Positions 43,006-54,100 of a stretch of DNA of 64,000 nt are shown one piece after another (positions within the stretch are counted from its first letter, which is position 1; each line of letters starts with the position of its first letter). The stretch is from positions 1 to 64,000 of the forward strand of contig JAILKC010000055.1 in NCBI GenBank assembly GCA_024694055.1, in the 5' to 3' direction. The notes under the pieces were generated by a model. The model had not been told where the DNA came from and searched no databases. It worked only from the letters and a program-made list of their open reading frames with translations. This DNA is from Lachnospiraceae bacterium (GTDB lineage: Bacteria; Bacillota; Clostridia; Lachnospirales; Lachnospiraceae). The position numbers were made by a program, and so were the translations under genes.

Positions 43006-44316
43006 TTATCTTCCTATGCTGTAGTATTCTACCCCCGCATCCTTCATGTCTGCTGTCTGATACAGATTCCTGCCGTCATATACAAGCGGTGTACGCATAA
43101 GCTCCTTGTACTTGGCAGGAGCGACATCTCTTATCTCCTTCCACTCTGTAAATACAAAGCAGATATTGGCTCCCTTAAGTGCTTCTTCAGGTGACTCGAC
43201 ATACTTGATCGAGCCTCTCTCGATCTTGCCCTCAGGGAACTGAAGCTTTGCTCTCGGTACACCTGCAGGATCGAATGCATATATATCAGCACCCTGCTCC
43301 AAGAGCATCTTGATATTGTCTACCGCAGGAGCCTCTCTTAAATCATCCGTACCCGCCTTAAATGCAAGTCCGAGTACAGCAACCTTAAGTCCGCTAAATG
43401 TGATCATGCGCTCCTTGGCTTTCTCGTAGAGTCTTAACTTCTGAGTCTTATTGACATCAACTGCCGCCTCCACTGTCTTAAGTTCATATCCGTTCTGATT
43501 GGCCAAGAACTTAAGCGCCTTGGTATCTTTCGGGAAACAGCTTCCGCCGTATCCGATTCCTGCATTTAAGAATCTCTCACCGATTCTTGCATCATAGCTC
43601 ATGCCTTTTGCCACGTCCACTATGTTGGCACCCACAAGTTCGCAAAGGTTCGCTATATCATTCATGTAACTGATCTTAAGAGCCAAGAAATCGTTACATG
43701 CATATTTGATCATCTCAGCGCTTCTTCTGCCTACTGAAACTATGGGCAGACCGAAGGGCTTATATATCTCCATAAGCTTTGCTTCAGCTTCTTTTGACTC
43801 AGTACCGATAATGATCCTGGCCGCATGAAGCGTATCGTGTACGGCTGTACCCTGTGCCAGGAATTCGGGATTGGAAGCCACTTCCACCTTGACATCTCTT
43901 ACAAGGAAATCTTTGATGAACTGCTCCACCTTGTCATTGGTACCGACAGGAACTGTGGACTTAACCACGACAAGAGTGTCATGCTCCACGTTCTCAGCGA
44001 TCTGTCTGCAGACTGTAGCGATATAGCTTAAGTTCGCACTTCCGTCAGGCATCTCGGGAGTACCGACTCCAATAAATATCGCATCCGCATCTCTGTATGC
44101 CGCAGCATAATCCGTAGTATAATGCAGACGGCCCGTCTCATTATTCTTCTTCATGAGTTCTTCAAGTCCCTCCTCGTATATGGGTGAGACTCCGGACTCC
44201 ATGAGTTTTACCTTTTTCTCATCTATATCCACACATGTGACTTCATGACCTTTCTCTGCGAAGCACACGCCTGCGACAAGTCCTACATAACCTGTTCCTG
44301 CTACTGCGATCTTCAT
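43006..44316 (-). CDS. ugd: UDP-glucose 6-dehydrogenase
   Basis: 436 residues: NAD-binding GTGYVGLVAGVCFAEKGH, the central dimer helix and the active-site Cys in GGSCFPKDTKAL, and the C-terminal domain with LAFKAGTDDLREAP. It oxidises UDP-glucose to UDP-glucuronate, so the surface glycan probably contains uronic acid or a derived sugar. The frame opens at 44388, but AAGGAGG lies 5 bases before ATG 44316 (MKIAVAGTG), the proper start. It lies 19 bp after the upstream GT2 gene. Confidence 0.96.
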   Translation of the reverse strand: MKIAVAGTGYVGLVAGVCFAEKGHEVTCVDIDEKKVKLMESGVSPIYEEGLEELMKKNNETGRLHYTTDYAAAYRDADAIFIGVGTPEMPDGSANLSYIATVCRQIAENVEHDTLVVVKSTVPVGTNDKVEQFIKDFLVRDVKVEVASNPEFLAQGTAVHDTLHAARIIIGTESKEAEAKLMEIYKPFGLPIVSVGRRSAEMIKYACNDFLALKISYMNDIANLCELVGANIVDVAKGMSYDARIGERFLNAGIGYGGSCFPKDTKALKFLANQNGYELKTVEAAVDVNKTQKLRLYEKAKERMITFSGLKVAVLGLAFKAGTDDLREAPAVDNIKMLLEQGADIYAFDPAGVPRAKLQFPEGKIERGSIKYVESPEEALKGANICFVFTEWKEIRDVAPAKYKELMRTPLVYDGRNLYQTADMKDAGVEYYSIGR

Positions 44317-44335
44317 CTTATCCTCCTTATGATCC

Positions 44336-45259
44336 CTATTTTCTATGATTGAGTCTAATAAGTTCCATTTCAAAATCTTTGCGGTCACGTCTGGCTATAT
44401 TCTGCAGTATAAGCCCCGCAAAGAAACTCTGTACCCCGGCCAAAGCAACGAACCCGCATGCAAAAAGCGTAGGGAATCTGAGCACCTTGCCCGTAGCCAG
44501 AAAATCGATAAATACCGGAATAAAGAATCCTATAGCCATAACCATAAGCACCAACGCTATGGTGCCAAAGAAATGGAAGGGTCTGTATTCCCTGAAAAGT
44601 CTGATGATGGTACCTATCACCTTCATACCGTCCGAATAGGTATTAAGCTTGCTCTCCGATCCTTCCGGTCTGTCTCTGTATTCCACGATCACATTCTCTA
44701 CCTGCATGTTGTTATTCACGGCATGAATGGTCATCTCCGTCTCGATCTCAAAGCCTTTGCTGATCACCGGGAAAGTCTTGACGAACTGATACGAAAAAGC
44801 CCTGTATCCTGTCATGATATCCTTGATGTCGCACTTGAAAAGCTTATTGATGCTCGATCTTACGATACTGTTGCCGAAATTATGGAACGGTCTCTTATTC
44901 TCCGTAAAATATGTGCTGCTGAGTCTGTCTCCGACCACCATATCGGCATTATGCGACAGAACCCTTTCGGCCATCTCAGAAGCAAATTCCATGGGGTAGG
45001 TATCATCACCGTCCACCATGATATAGCAAAGTGCATCTATCTCACGAAACATCCTGCGAATGACATTGCCCTTGCCCTGCATATATTCATGTCTTACTAC
45101 TGCTCCGGCGGCTTCTGCTATCTGCGCCGTCTTATCCGTGGAATTATTATCATATACGTATACCACGGCTTCCGGCAGTGCAGCCAGACTGTCTTTAACC
45201 ACCTTCTCAATTGTCTGTTCCTCGTTGTAACAAGGAATAAGTACAGCTATCTTGTCCAT
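44336..45259 (-). CDS. polyprenyl-phosphate glycosyltransferase, GT2 with two membrane spans
   Basis: About 307 residues: GT2 domain with VLIPCYNEEQT, DNNSTDKT and MVDGDDTYP (metal-binding), VGDR, and a conserved GYRAFS segment, followed by two C-terminal membrane spans (about 232-255 and 267-290). This is the dolichol-phosphate-mannose-synthase/GtrB-like form that makes a polyprenyl-phosphate sugar donor for GT-C enzymes outside the cell. The two polytopic proteins (45360-47240 and 12024-13775) are possible users. GGAGG sits 4 bases before ATG 45259, so the upstream extension is not used. Confidence 0.88.
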   Translation of the reverse strand: MDKIAVLIPCYNEEQTIEKVVKDSLAALPEAVVYVYDNNSTDKTAQIAEAAGAVVRHEYMQGKGNVIRRMFREIDALCYIMVDGDDTYPMEFASEMAERVLSHNADMVVGDRLSSTYFTENKRPFHNFGNSIVRSSINKLFKCDIKDIMTGYRAFSYQFVKTFPVISKGFEIETEMTIHAVNNNMQVENVIVEYRDRPEGSESKLNTYSDGMKVIGTIIRLFREYRPFHFFGTIALVLMVMAIGFFIPVFIDFLATGKVLRFPTLFACGFVALAGVQSFFAGLILQNIARRDRKDFEMELIRLNHRK

Positions 45260-45359
45260 ATAACCTCCACACCACATCCCCCTGCGGTCATCGATCATCC
45301 ATATATCTTGAACACCGATCTTCTTATTCTACCATATTTGGTGTATAATGGCCAGTTTT

Positions 45360-47240
45360 TTATACTTTCGGACCGCTTTTACGACACAGGGTAAAATAAA
45401 GCGTCACGGGCCACAATATAAAGAACGGGAACATGTATCTGAACAGGCAGAAAGCCGGTGTTGCTATCATGATACTCACCCACAGCAAAACAAGCGGAAT
45501 ATAGGCCGTAATACATCCGGCGTGCCCTGATCTCTCATCATTTGTTTTCCTCTCTTCGCCGTCTGCGTCTTTTCGCGCAAGGAACATATCAAGGCAAAGA
45601 TAAGATATCAGCAACAATACCGCATAGAATTCCATGGCCATACTGCTTAAAATGCAAAGGATCGGAGCCTTTCTCATTCCAAGCATAAGTTTCTCTATAA
45701 CGCCATATAATGACACTCCTGTCACATTCTGTATCACATCGATATTGGATACACCGATCGTATTGTCATCCCATACTCCCTGAGTAGCTACGGTATTGGT
45801 CTCTCCGTAGTGCCAGTATCCGGCAGTCTGCGCAAGATACGCGGCAACATAATCGCCGAAATTCCCCGGCAGAATATGCGCCCAGGCTTTCAAAAACTCT
45901 ATGCTGTGCTCATTAAAGTATTCATCATCAAAAGCCTCATCAAACTTATACGGGTCCACATATCCAAGTTCATATACACGTCTCACCCTGTCATATGGCA
46001 TGATGCCATACAAAAGTTCATCATCTTCATCGCTTAAGATATCATCAAGTTCCCTGTCAGTATGAGTGTCTATCACATATCCCACCTGCTGTAAAGGAAT
46101 CGCCGCAGATTCGGCAAACGACTCCGGTTCTATTCCAAGCGCATTATATGCGACAGTCCTGTATACAAGGAATATAAGTACGGGCGCAGCCACCGTTAAA
46201 AGCACATTCTTAATGCCCATCCTTTTAAAGATGAGCAGTATAACTCCTAATACGACTGCGATCATAAGTCCGTTATTCCTAAGAAGCATCACACCGGATA
46301 GCATCAGTGTGAATACCGCTCTGTCGCTCACAGAAGGCTCCCTTCCCATGTCAATAAGTTTAAGGGTAAGGACTGTAAGTGCACAGGCAAAGAGCACATC
46401 CTTGGTAATGTACATTGAGTACATCGCCATAAACGGATGTATGGCAAAGAATACTGCTGCCACCATACCCGCGATCTTACCGGACCGGCCTTTTTTAATA
46501 AGCCATCCTGCAACATAGCTTAAGGTACAGGCCACAACACACATATGCAAAAATGTAAAGATTCCCATGGAGATCGTAAGATCATTAAGAGGCGAGGTAA
46601 GCTTTATTACGGCATCTATAAGTGCAGTAAAAAATATGGGATGATGATTGGTCCACGGAATATTGCCAAGGCACATATCTATCGATTCGAAAGTATCCTT
46701 GCCGAGATTCCCCGGAAAAAGCGTAAAATAGTATGGCATCCAGCACAAAATGATAAGTGCTGTACGGATAACAAATGTTCTTACGGGCTCATCCTCCGTT
46801 GTCTCATCGTCACCGATATGCCACGTTATTGACTTTGCATATATCACATAAAAAGCAAAAAGTGACACCACTGTCAGTGCCAGCCAATATACTATATCGG
46901 CATCTTCAAGTCGTGTGATCTTCTGTCCCCACACGTCAAAATGTCTGCCTATTATAACGCTTGCAGCGAATATCATGGACACCGGAAGCAGCACCTTAAG
47001 ACACCGCTCACTGTCTCGTCTGCTTAATATGCCAAGTCCGAACATGGTCTTAATACCATAGCTTTTATCCTTAAGTATCAGTCTGTGATCGACCATATTG
47101 ATAATGCAGAATAAAACTGCCATGCTCGCAGGAAGGATGATATCTATATGTGTGATCCCATATCCCGAAACATAAGCCACTCCCGTGACCGTCACATAAG
47201 ACAGTATGAACTTGATGATATTTCTAAGCGCTCTATTCAT
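45360..47240 (-). CDS. polytopic membrane protein, DUF6020-like putative GT-C
   Basis: 626 residues with about 13 membrane segments. The segment TLFPGNLGKDTFESIDMCLGN..NHHPIFFTALI in the first long external loop carries conserved acidic/His residues as in GT-C-fold glycosyltransferases and DUF6020 proteins; a soluble external loop spans about 390-510. It probably moves a sugar from a polyprenyl-phosphate donor. It overlaps the GT2 gene upstream by 4 bases (ATGA), and the polyprenyl-phosphate GT2 follows after 100 bp. Family assignment is by layout. Confidence 0.7.
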   Translation of the reverse strand: MNRALRNIIKFILSYVTVTGVAYVSGYGITHIDIILPASMAVLFCIINMVDHRLILKDKSYGIKTMFGLGILSRRDSERCLKVLLPVSMIFAASVIIGRHFDVWGQKITRLEDADIVYWLALTVVSLFAFYVIYAKSITWHIGDDETTEDEPVRTFVIRTALIILCWMPYYFTLFPGNLGKDTFESIDMCLGNIPWTNHHPIFFTALIDAVIKLTSPLNDLTISMGIFTFLHMCVVACTLSYVAGWLIKKGRSGKIAGMVAAVFFAIHPFMAMYSMYITKDVLFACALTVLTLKLIDMGREPSVSDRAVFTLMLSGVMLLRNNGLMIAVVLGVILLIFKRMGIKNVLLTVAAPVLIFLVYRTVAYNALGIEPESFAESAAIPLQQVGYVIDTHTDRELDDILSDEDDELLYGIMPYDRVRRVYELGYVDPYKFDEAFDDEYFNEHSIEFLKAWAHILPGNFGDYVAAYLAQTAGYWHYGETNTVATQGVWDDNTIGVSNIDVIQNVTGVSLYGVIEKLMLGMRKAPILCILSSMAMEFYAVLLLISYLCLDMFLARKDADGEERKTNDERSGHAGCITAYIPLVLLWVSIMIATPAFCLFRYMFPFFILWPVTLYFTLCRKSGPKV

Positions 47241-48016
47241 CTGTCTCCATCACCTTTGTTATCTAAAAACTGAAGTGCCACTCTTATGGTCCTAAGCCCC
47301 GTTATCAATAGCGCAGGATGAACCTTATTGGCCAATAGTGCTCTTATCGCCTCCAATACGGAAGTCATGTATGAGCCCATACTTGAATTGCTTGTTCCGC
47401 CATAGTACATGGATATAAGGACTTCATCCACATAACCCAGTCGCCCGCCTTTTTTAAGGATACGAACCATATATTCGTAATCAGCCGAGCAGGTGTAAGA
47501 AGTGTCATAGAGTCCGTATCTGTCATACACGTTTCTTTTCAGCATAAGTGTAGGATGCGCGGGCATCCACCCGCTTAATATGCTGCCTCTTCCCATATGC
47601 CAGTATCTGACCACCTTGTCACCTTCGGCGTACACAAGATCACTGTGCGCCCCAAGTATAACATCAGGATCAGTCACCTTGCGTTCCTCATCTTCTATGG
47701 CTTTAACAAGTTTGGATATGGCATCAGGCTTTGTAAGCCTGTCATTCATGACCTGGAGATACTCACCGGATGCAAGAGCGATGGCATTATTGAGCCCCTC
47801 GTATATACCGCTGTCTTTTTTGACCTCATATACGACCTTATATTTTGAGGAAGCCGCATAATCCTTTATGATATCCATGGTGGCGTCCGAAGAACAGCTG
47901 TCGGCTATACATACCTCTATATCCGGATAATCCTGAGCCTCGATGGAATCAAGAGTTGTGCGAAGTACTGAGGCGCTGTTATATGTAGTTAGCAATAAAG
48001 ATACTTTGGGTGTCAT
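47237..48016 (-). CDS. GT2 glycosyltransferase
   Basis: 259-residue GT-A enzyme: VSLLLTTYNSASV, VCIADSCSSDATMDII, and a metal site that reads LQVMNDRLT, so the usual DxD is replaced by ND. HPTLMLKRNVYDRYGLYDTSYTCSADYEYMVRIL is the common acceptor motif of this type. It is soluble. Overlaps of 4 bases at both ends (ATGA) place it in a tight unit with the GT4 gene upstream and the DUF6020-like gene downstream. Confidence 0.82.
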   Translation of the reverse strand: MTPKVSLLLTTYNSASVLRTTLDSIEAQDYPDIEVCIADSCSSDATMDIIKDYAASSKYKVVYEVKKDSGIYEGLNNAIALASGEYLQVMNDRLTKPDAISKLVKAIEDEERKVTDPDVILGAHSDLVYAEGDKVVRYWHMGRGSILSGWMPAHPTLMLKRNVYDRYGLYDTSYTCSADYEYMVRILKKGGRLGYVDEVLISMYYGGTSNSSMGSYMTSVLEAIRALLANKVHPALLITGLRTIRVALQFLDNKGDGDR

Positions 48017-49134
48017 CTTTTGTCTTTACTCACCTTATTAAATATATCGATGTATGTCCCGGCTGCATTCTCCACATGGAACTTACTGCAGGTCTGTCTG
48101 ATGGCTTCCCTGTTCCAGCCCTTTATAAGGGTCTCCGTAAGCCTGTCTGCCATCATATCCACATCACCCATTGGTACCAGATAGCCGTTCACTCCGTCTG
48201 TTACTATCTCGGCAGGACCCATAGGGCAGTCATATGATACCACCGGCACACCGCAGCCTATGGCTTCTATCAGGCAATTGGGCATACCTTCATAGTTCGA
48301 TGTAAGCGCAACAACAGCTGCATGAGCATATACATTCTCCATATCCGTGCGGATATCATCAAATATTATCCCATCAAGGACACCAAGTCTGTCGGCTTCT
48401 TCTCGTACAGCATCACCAAGCACACCTTTGCCAACCAGTCTTAACTTAACATTAGGGACAGTCTCCCTTACTTTGGCATAAGCTCTCACAAGATCAACCG
48501 GATTCTTCTGCGGATCTATACGCCCTATAAATACGATCTCCTTGGAACTGTCCGTACCGTCAGTTTCGATCTTATCTGTCTTATCTTTGACAAGTAAAAG
48601 AAGCCTTTCATCCACCGGGTTAAATATGACGCTTAACCTATCACCACCTACAAGTCCCATATCAACAAGCTGGTGCCCCATCGCTTCACACTGTGCCACC
48701 ACATGATCCATCTTTTGCAGATTGCTCTGAGCCTTTTTAAGATACTTATCAACGATCGGTGACACACCATCCTCTTTGGTCAGAGTAATATTGGCATTAT
48801 TTAACATCCTGACTATAAGCGGCGTATCTATCAGGTGCAAGTCTCTTAATTTTTGTACTATAACGGCCGCATCATTGCCAAAGACAAGCATAAATGGCGG
48901 CTTATACTTACGCACATACTTATAAAATGGCACAAAGGCATATCTTAATCTGCTCACGCCAAAAGAATGAACCTGCACCGAATCATCCAGATTCTGTGTA
49001 TTGATATCCCCATCAAGATTAAGGACCGCTATATGAACTTCATGGCCTTTGGCCGCCCATGCATTGGCCAGATTGACACATACTCTCTCGGCTCCGCCAA
49101 GATGCATATGTGCAATAAAAACATGAATCACCAT
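48013..49134 (-). CDS. GT4 glycosyltransferase
   Basis: 373 residues with GT-B fold: N-terminal HMHLGGAERVCVNLANAWAAKGH, and in the C-terminal donor domain FIGRIDPQKNP and EGMPNCLIEAIGCGVPVVSYD, the E-x7-E nucleotide-sugar motif of retaining GT4 enzymes. It probably adds a hexose in the lipid-linked glycan; donor unknown. The preceding GT4 gene ends 9 bp upstream and it overlaps the next gene by 4 bases. Confidence 0.88.
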   Translation of the reverse strand: MVIHVFIAHMHLGGAERVCVNLANAWAAKGHEVHIAVLNLDGDINTQNLDDSVQVHSFGVSRLRYAFVPFYKYVRKYKPPFMLVFGNDAAVIVQKLRDLHLIDTPLIVRMLNNANITLTKEDGVSPIVDKYLKKAQSNLQKMDHVVAQCEAMGHQLVDMGLVGGDRLSVIFNPVDERLLLLVKDKTDKIETDGTDSSKEIVFIGRIDPQKNPVDLVRAYAKVRETVPNVKLRLVGKGVLGDAVREEADRLGVLDGIIFDDIRTDMENVYAHAAVVALTSNYEGMPNCLIEAIGCGVPVVSYDCPMGPAEIVTDGVNGYLVPMGDVDMMADRLTETLIKGWNREAIRQTCSKFHVENAAGTYIDIFNKVSKDKR

Positions 49135-49143
49135 ACTGTCACA

Positions 49144-50301
49144 CTATTCCTTATCATCCGAAAGCCCGTAGAGCTTCTCATAGAATTCCACCTGCTGCCT
49201 GACATCATACATGCTCTTTGACATGGCCTCGCCGGATAAAGTCTTTACATTGCCCCTGGTAATAGCCCTGTCGGCTGCCGTACTGCCACAGAGATCACAC
49301 ATGCGCATAAGCATCCGTGCCCACCTGTCAGCAGGTCTTGACAAAGGCATCGCCTTGACCATACCCGTAAAGGCAACCTGACTTGTGATCGCATCGGATA
49401 TGAGGCACGGAAGCCCCGTCGCCTGCGCTTCCACAACCGTCCCCGGCATGCCCTCATAACGTGAAGGAAATAAGAACAAGTCAAACGCCTGATAATACGG
49501 TGATATCGGTTTCTTATCTCCCGTAAATATCACATCGTCTGCAATACCGAGTTCTCTTGCCTTTTCCTCCATCTTGGAGCGAAGTTCTCCGTCTCCCACA
49601 AGCATGAGTTTAGTCTTTGGTTCTAACTTATGTAAACTTGCAAAAACCTCCAATACAAACTCATGATTCTTGGCATATCTGAAGCTTCCCACATGACCTA
49701 TCAGGAGGTTGTCTCCTATGCCGTATCTGTCTCTCACTTCGAATCTGAGTGTCTCGTCATAAGCAAAATCCGACATATCCACGGCATTTGGAATAAACTT
49801 AAAATCGCTTCCTTTTCCGAAAACCGCCTCCCCGGCTTCATCGGAACAGGCAAGCATAATGTCACACCTATTCCTAAGATCGCGTCTTAACCACTTGGTA
49901 CATATGCCTTTGAGTCCGGGATCCACACCGGCACTCCTCGCATGCGCTATGGTAAGAGGAACTCCAAAGCTTTTGGCTATGGGCAGATATATCCCCGCAG
50001 TACTCGTCATATGTCCGTGTACGGCCGCATATTCGCTGACACCATTCTCACAGTGCTCCGCAAAGAAAGCTTTGCATGCCTCCACATATTTATTGTAATT
50101 ATACATACGAAAAGCAGGCAGATGATATACTCTGCCTCCCAATTGCTCTATCTCACTTCCGTATTCATCCGCAGTACCTTCGGTTACAAGAAAATCAAAT
50201 ACTATCCTGTCCCTGTCAAGGTGTCTGAAGATATCCATCACTCTGCTCTCGGCTCCGCCAAGTCCCACGGTACCGAGCACCTGTAATACTCTTATGGCCA
50301 T
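49144..50301 (-). CDS. GT4 glycosyltransferase (EpsF-like)
   Basis: 385 residues, GT-B fold: VLGTVGLGGAESRVMDIFRHLDRD at the N-terminus, HGHMTSTAGIYLPIAKSFG, LIGHVGSFRYAKNH, and FPSRYEGMPGTVVEAQATGLP with the E-x7-E pair. The opening and HARS motif resemble exopolysaccharide EpsF enzymes that use UDP-sugars. It is 38 bp downstream of the deacetylase-like gene and in line with the other GT genes. Confidence 0.87.
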   Translation of the reverse strand: MAIRVLQVLGTVGLGGAESRVMDIFRHLDRDRIVFDFLVTEGTADEYGSEIEQLGGRVYHLPAFRMYNYNKYVEACKAFFAEHCENGVSEYAAVHGHMTSTAGIYLPIAKSFGVPLTIAHARSAGVDPGLKGICTKWLRRDLRNRCDIMLACSDEAGEAVFGKGSDFKFIPNAVDMSDFAYDETLRFEVRDRYGIGDNLLIGHVGSFRYAKNHEFVLEVFASLHKLEPKTKLMLVGDGELRSKMEEKARELGIADDVIFTGDKKPISPYYQAFDLFLFPSRYEGMPGTVVEAQATGLPCLISDAITSQVAFTGMVKAMPLSRPADRWARMLMRMCDLCGSTAADRAITRGNVKTLSGEAMSKSMYDVRQQVEFYEKLYGLSDDKE

Positions 50302-50339
50302 TGTGTCAAACTACTCTCTTTCATGCCTCATTCCATAAT

Positions 50340-51146
50340 TTATGATCGCAGTGATACCAATATCCTTTTTGCCGTTGCCGTCAGATATTCCGTAATGCCG
50401 CCAAAAGGCCCCTTAGGCACTGCCCTGATCTTAAGATAGTCCGCATAATCAATAAAATGATCTCTGTGATCCGCTATCATATCACGAAGCTTAACCATAT
50501 CCTCATCCGTCATGGTATTGGCGTGCAGCACAAGCGTGGTATATCCGTATCTGTCAGATATGCAATCGCTTCTCTTTTTCGCTATCGGATAAAAGGATAA
50601 TTCGCGTTTGCCACCGGCATGAGCGATATTCCTTACATAAGGCAATGTCCCGAATCCGTCCGTTATGATCCTGATCCCAACATCATAGAGTGCCTTTAAT
50701 GTATTCATGTCATAGCTGTGCGCCGGAGCCATGAAGATATCGGTATCCACGCCCATCTCTTCCATGATCTTCATGCCTTTTCTTAATCTGTCCCGCTGGT
50801 CTTCATAGTCACAGCCGGCAAATTCCGACAGCCGGTTAAGCGGAAAAAGGCCTCCTTTATCAGTCCTGTATACATGGTCATATCCATGCATGGCTATGAC
50901 CCAGCCTTCCTTCCTTAAGTTCCTCAAAAAATCCGCGAAGGCCTCTCTGTCAGTCGGCATGGAAGCAACTGTATCCTCAGGCCATCTACACGAGTCCTTC
51001 GACTTATCAAGATTGGTATCCTTGCAATCCGGCACTACTCCGATAAGCGGACGTATCCCTGCATCCTTCAAAATCTTCTCTACACGGCCGAAGCGCTCAT
51101 AATCCATATTGATACTTATATCATCAAGTCTGATCGCTGTTTTCAA
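50340..51146 (-). CDS. polysaccharide-deacetylase-like protein (DUF2334 type)
   Basis: 268 residues beginning MKTAIRLDDIS, where the DD pair matches the metal-binding aspartates of carbohydrate esterase 4-like proteins; HGYDH and APAHSYD supply the histidines. It has no signal peptide, so it would act in the cytoplasm, perhaps on a sugar nucleotide or lipid-linked intermediate. Translation starts at TTG 51146: GAGGG lies 8 bases upstream and the conserved motif is only six residues in. It lies between dnaE and the GT4 genes. Confidence 0.75.
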   Translation of the reverse strand: MKTAIRLDDISINMDYERFGRVEKILKDAGIRPLIGVVPDCKDTNLDKSKDSCRWPEDTVASMPTDREAFADFLRNLRKEGWVIAMHGYDHVYRTDKGGLFPLNRLSEFAGCDYEDQRDRLRKGMKIMEEMGVDTDIFMAPAHSYDMNTLKALYDVGIRIITDGFGTLPYVRNIAHAGGKRELSFYPIAKKRSDCISDRYGYTTLVLHANTMTDEDMVKLRDMIADHRDHFIDYADYLKIRAVPKGPFGGITEYLTATAKRILVSLRS

Positions 51147-51167
51147 ATCTGTTTCCCTCGACCCATT

Positions 51168-54100
51168 CTACACCAATTTAACATTATCTTCTCCGATCAG
51201 TTCCTTAAGCCGTGTCAGTATGCCTTCACCCGACACGGTCATATTAGCACCGAGTGCCTTTTTCTGTCTCGTAGAATCAATATATATGATCACGCGGTCC
51301 CTTCCGTCGGATTCCTTAAGGATATCCATGATCGCTCCGCTCTTTGCCTCATAATCTTCCATCGCCTTAAATCTAAGCCACAGATCTCTTCCTATCTGGT
51401 CAAAAGGCGTGATCGTCTCAGCTATCAGCTTGCCGTTATCTTCATCCGAAGCGCTGACTCTTCCACGGATAAATACCTTGTCATCTATATTCGTCATCTC
51501 ACCGTATTTCTCATAGGTCTTCGGGAATACTATACACTCCACATTGCCTGCCAGATCTTCCAGATTCACAAAAGCCATGGCCTGGTTGTTCTTGGTGTAC
51601 TTGACATTCCTGTCAGTCACGATACCACCGAGAGTAATAAACTCCCCGTCCTTAACTCTCATACCGTCAGAGCCGTTCTCTTCGGCATAATACAGATCCG
51701 TGGTGATATTGGTTGCATGCTTTTTAAGCAACCCCTCGTATTCTTCAAGCGGATGTCCGCTTATATATATACCCAGCACTTCTTTTTCAAATGCAAGCTT
51801 AAGTTCCTTGGTATACTCGCCTACGTCCGGAAGCTTAATATCATAATCAGACTTATCGTCTTCATTCGCAATATCAAAAAGAGAAATCTGTCCCGCCACA
51901 TTATTCTTGCGATCGCCCACTATACGATCCATTGCTTTGGGATATATGCTCATATATTGCTTACGCGTTCCTCCAAAGCTGTCAAATGCGCCCGCTTTTA
52001 TGAAATTCTCCATCACGCGCTTATTAATCTCACCCGAGGCATTACGCGATATAAAGTCTTCAAGATTCTTATAAAGACCGCCCGCTTTACGTTCTTCCAC
52101 AATGGCGTTGATCACGTTATACCCGGCGCCTTTGATCGCATTGAGCGCATACCTTATACTTGATCCGCTTACCGCAAAACCGGCCGCGCCTTCATTGACA
52201 TCAGGCGGAAGTATATCGATCCCCATCGCACGACACGTGAGTATGTATTCGGACACCTTACCGGTATTATCTATCACGGATGTCATAAGTGCAGCCATGA
52301 ATTCCACCGGATAATACTTTTTAAGATAAGCCGTCTGATAAGCCACCACCGCATAGCACGCGGCGTGAGATTTATTAAACGCATACTTGGCGAAATCCGT
52401 CATAGAATCATAGATCGAATCCGCTATGGGTACGGAAATTCCGTTAGCAACACATCCGGCGATATTCTTATCCGGATTGCCTCCCACGAAGTCTTTACGT
52501 CCTTCATCGATGACATACTGCTTTTTCTTACTCATGGCTCGGCGGATATTGTCCGCTTCACCCATTGAATAGCCTGCCAGATCTCTTACGATCTGCATAA
52601 CCTGCTCCTGATACACTATGCATCCATAGGTCGGTGCGAGGATGTGTTCAAGCTCCGGAGTTGCATAAGTAACTGTATCGCCACTGTTTTTCCCCTGAAT
52701 ATACTTGGGTATAAAGTCCATGGGACCGGGACGGTATAGTGATATACCCGCGATGATATCCTCAAGACTGTGCGGCTTAAGTTCCTTCATGAAACTCTTC
52801 ATGCCCGCGGATTCAAGCTGGAATATACCCTCGGTATGCCCGGTGCCGATAAGATCATAGACAGCCTTGTCATTGTAATCCAGATTGTCAAGATCTATCT
52901 CTGTCCCGGTATTGTCACGTATATTGTCTATCGCCTTTTTGATAACGGTAAGCGTGCGAAGGCCTAAAAAATCCATCTTAAGCAGGCCGAGCTCTTCAAG
53001 CGTAGTCATCGTAAACTGCGTCGTGATCGAACCGTCGGATCCTCTTGAAAGCGGAACAAACTCATCTGCCGCCTCTGGACAGATGACCACGCCGGCCGCA
53101 TGCATGGATGTATGTCTGGGAAGTCCCTCAAGTTTTTTGCATATATCTATAAGCTTATGAAGATCTTCCTCGGTCTCGTATTTACTTCGAAGTTCCTTAT
53201 TAAGTTCAAGTGCCCTGTCGATCGTAATATTCAGTTCATTCGGGATCATCTTGGATATGCTGTCGGTGTATGCATAGGGAAGATCCATAGCTCTTCCGAC
53301 ATCCTTGATGACACCCTTGGCTGCAAGGGTACCAAAAGTAACTATCTGTACCACTTTCTCCTGACCGTATTTGCGGCCCACATAATCTATTACTTCCTGC
53401 CTTCTCTCAAAGCAGAAATCAATATCGATATCGGGCATGGATACTCGTTCCGGATTGAGGAAACGCTCGAACAGAAGCTGATATCTGATGGGATCTATAT
53501 TGGTGATATGAAGACAGTATGACACTATACTGCCTGCTGCCGATCCACGACCCGGACCGACGGGAATGTCATGTTCTCTTGCGTAGTTGATGAAATCCCA
53601 TACTATGAGGAAATAATCAACATATCCCATTCGGCTGATAACGGAAAGTTCATAAGACAGGCGTTCTTCCAATGACTTTTTGCGTTCTTCATCGCATGAA
53701 GGATCGTTAAGGTACCTCTCATTAAGGCCCTTATTACACAGATATTCAAGATACGAATATGACGTATAGCCATCAGGTACCTCGTAGTGAGGCAGCTTGG
53801 TATGACCGAATTCGATCTCGACATTACACCTTTCTGCGATCTTATGGGTATTCTCTATGGCTTCGGGAGCATATTTAAAGAGTTCGGCCATCTCCTCCTC
53901 ACTCTTTACAAAAAACTGTCCTCCCTCATAGCGCATCCTGTCTTCATCGGATACCCTCTTACCGGTCTGAATGCACAAAAGCACATCGTGGCTCTCTACA
54001 TCCTCTGCATATGTATAATGGATGTCATTAGTGGCAATGAGCGGTATATCAAGTTCCTTTGAATAGTTAAGCAGGGCGCTGTTAACAGTCTGCTGCTCTG

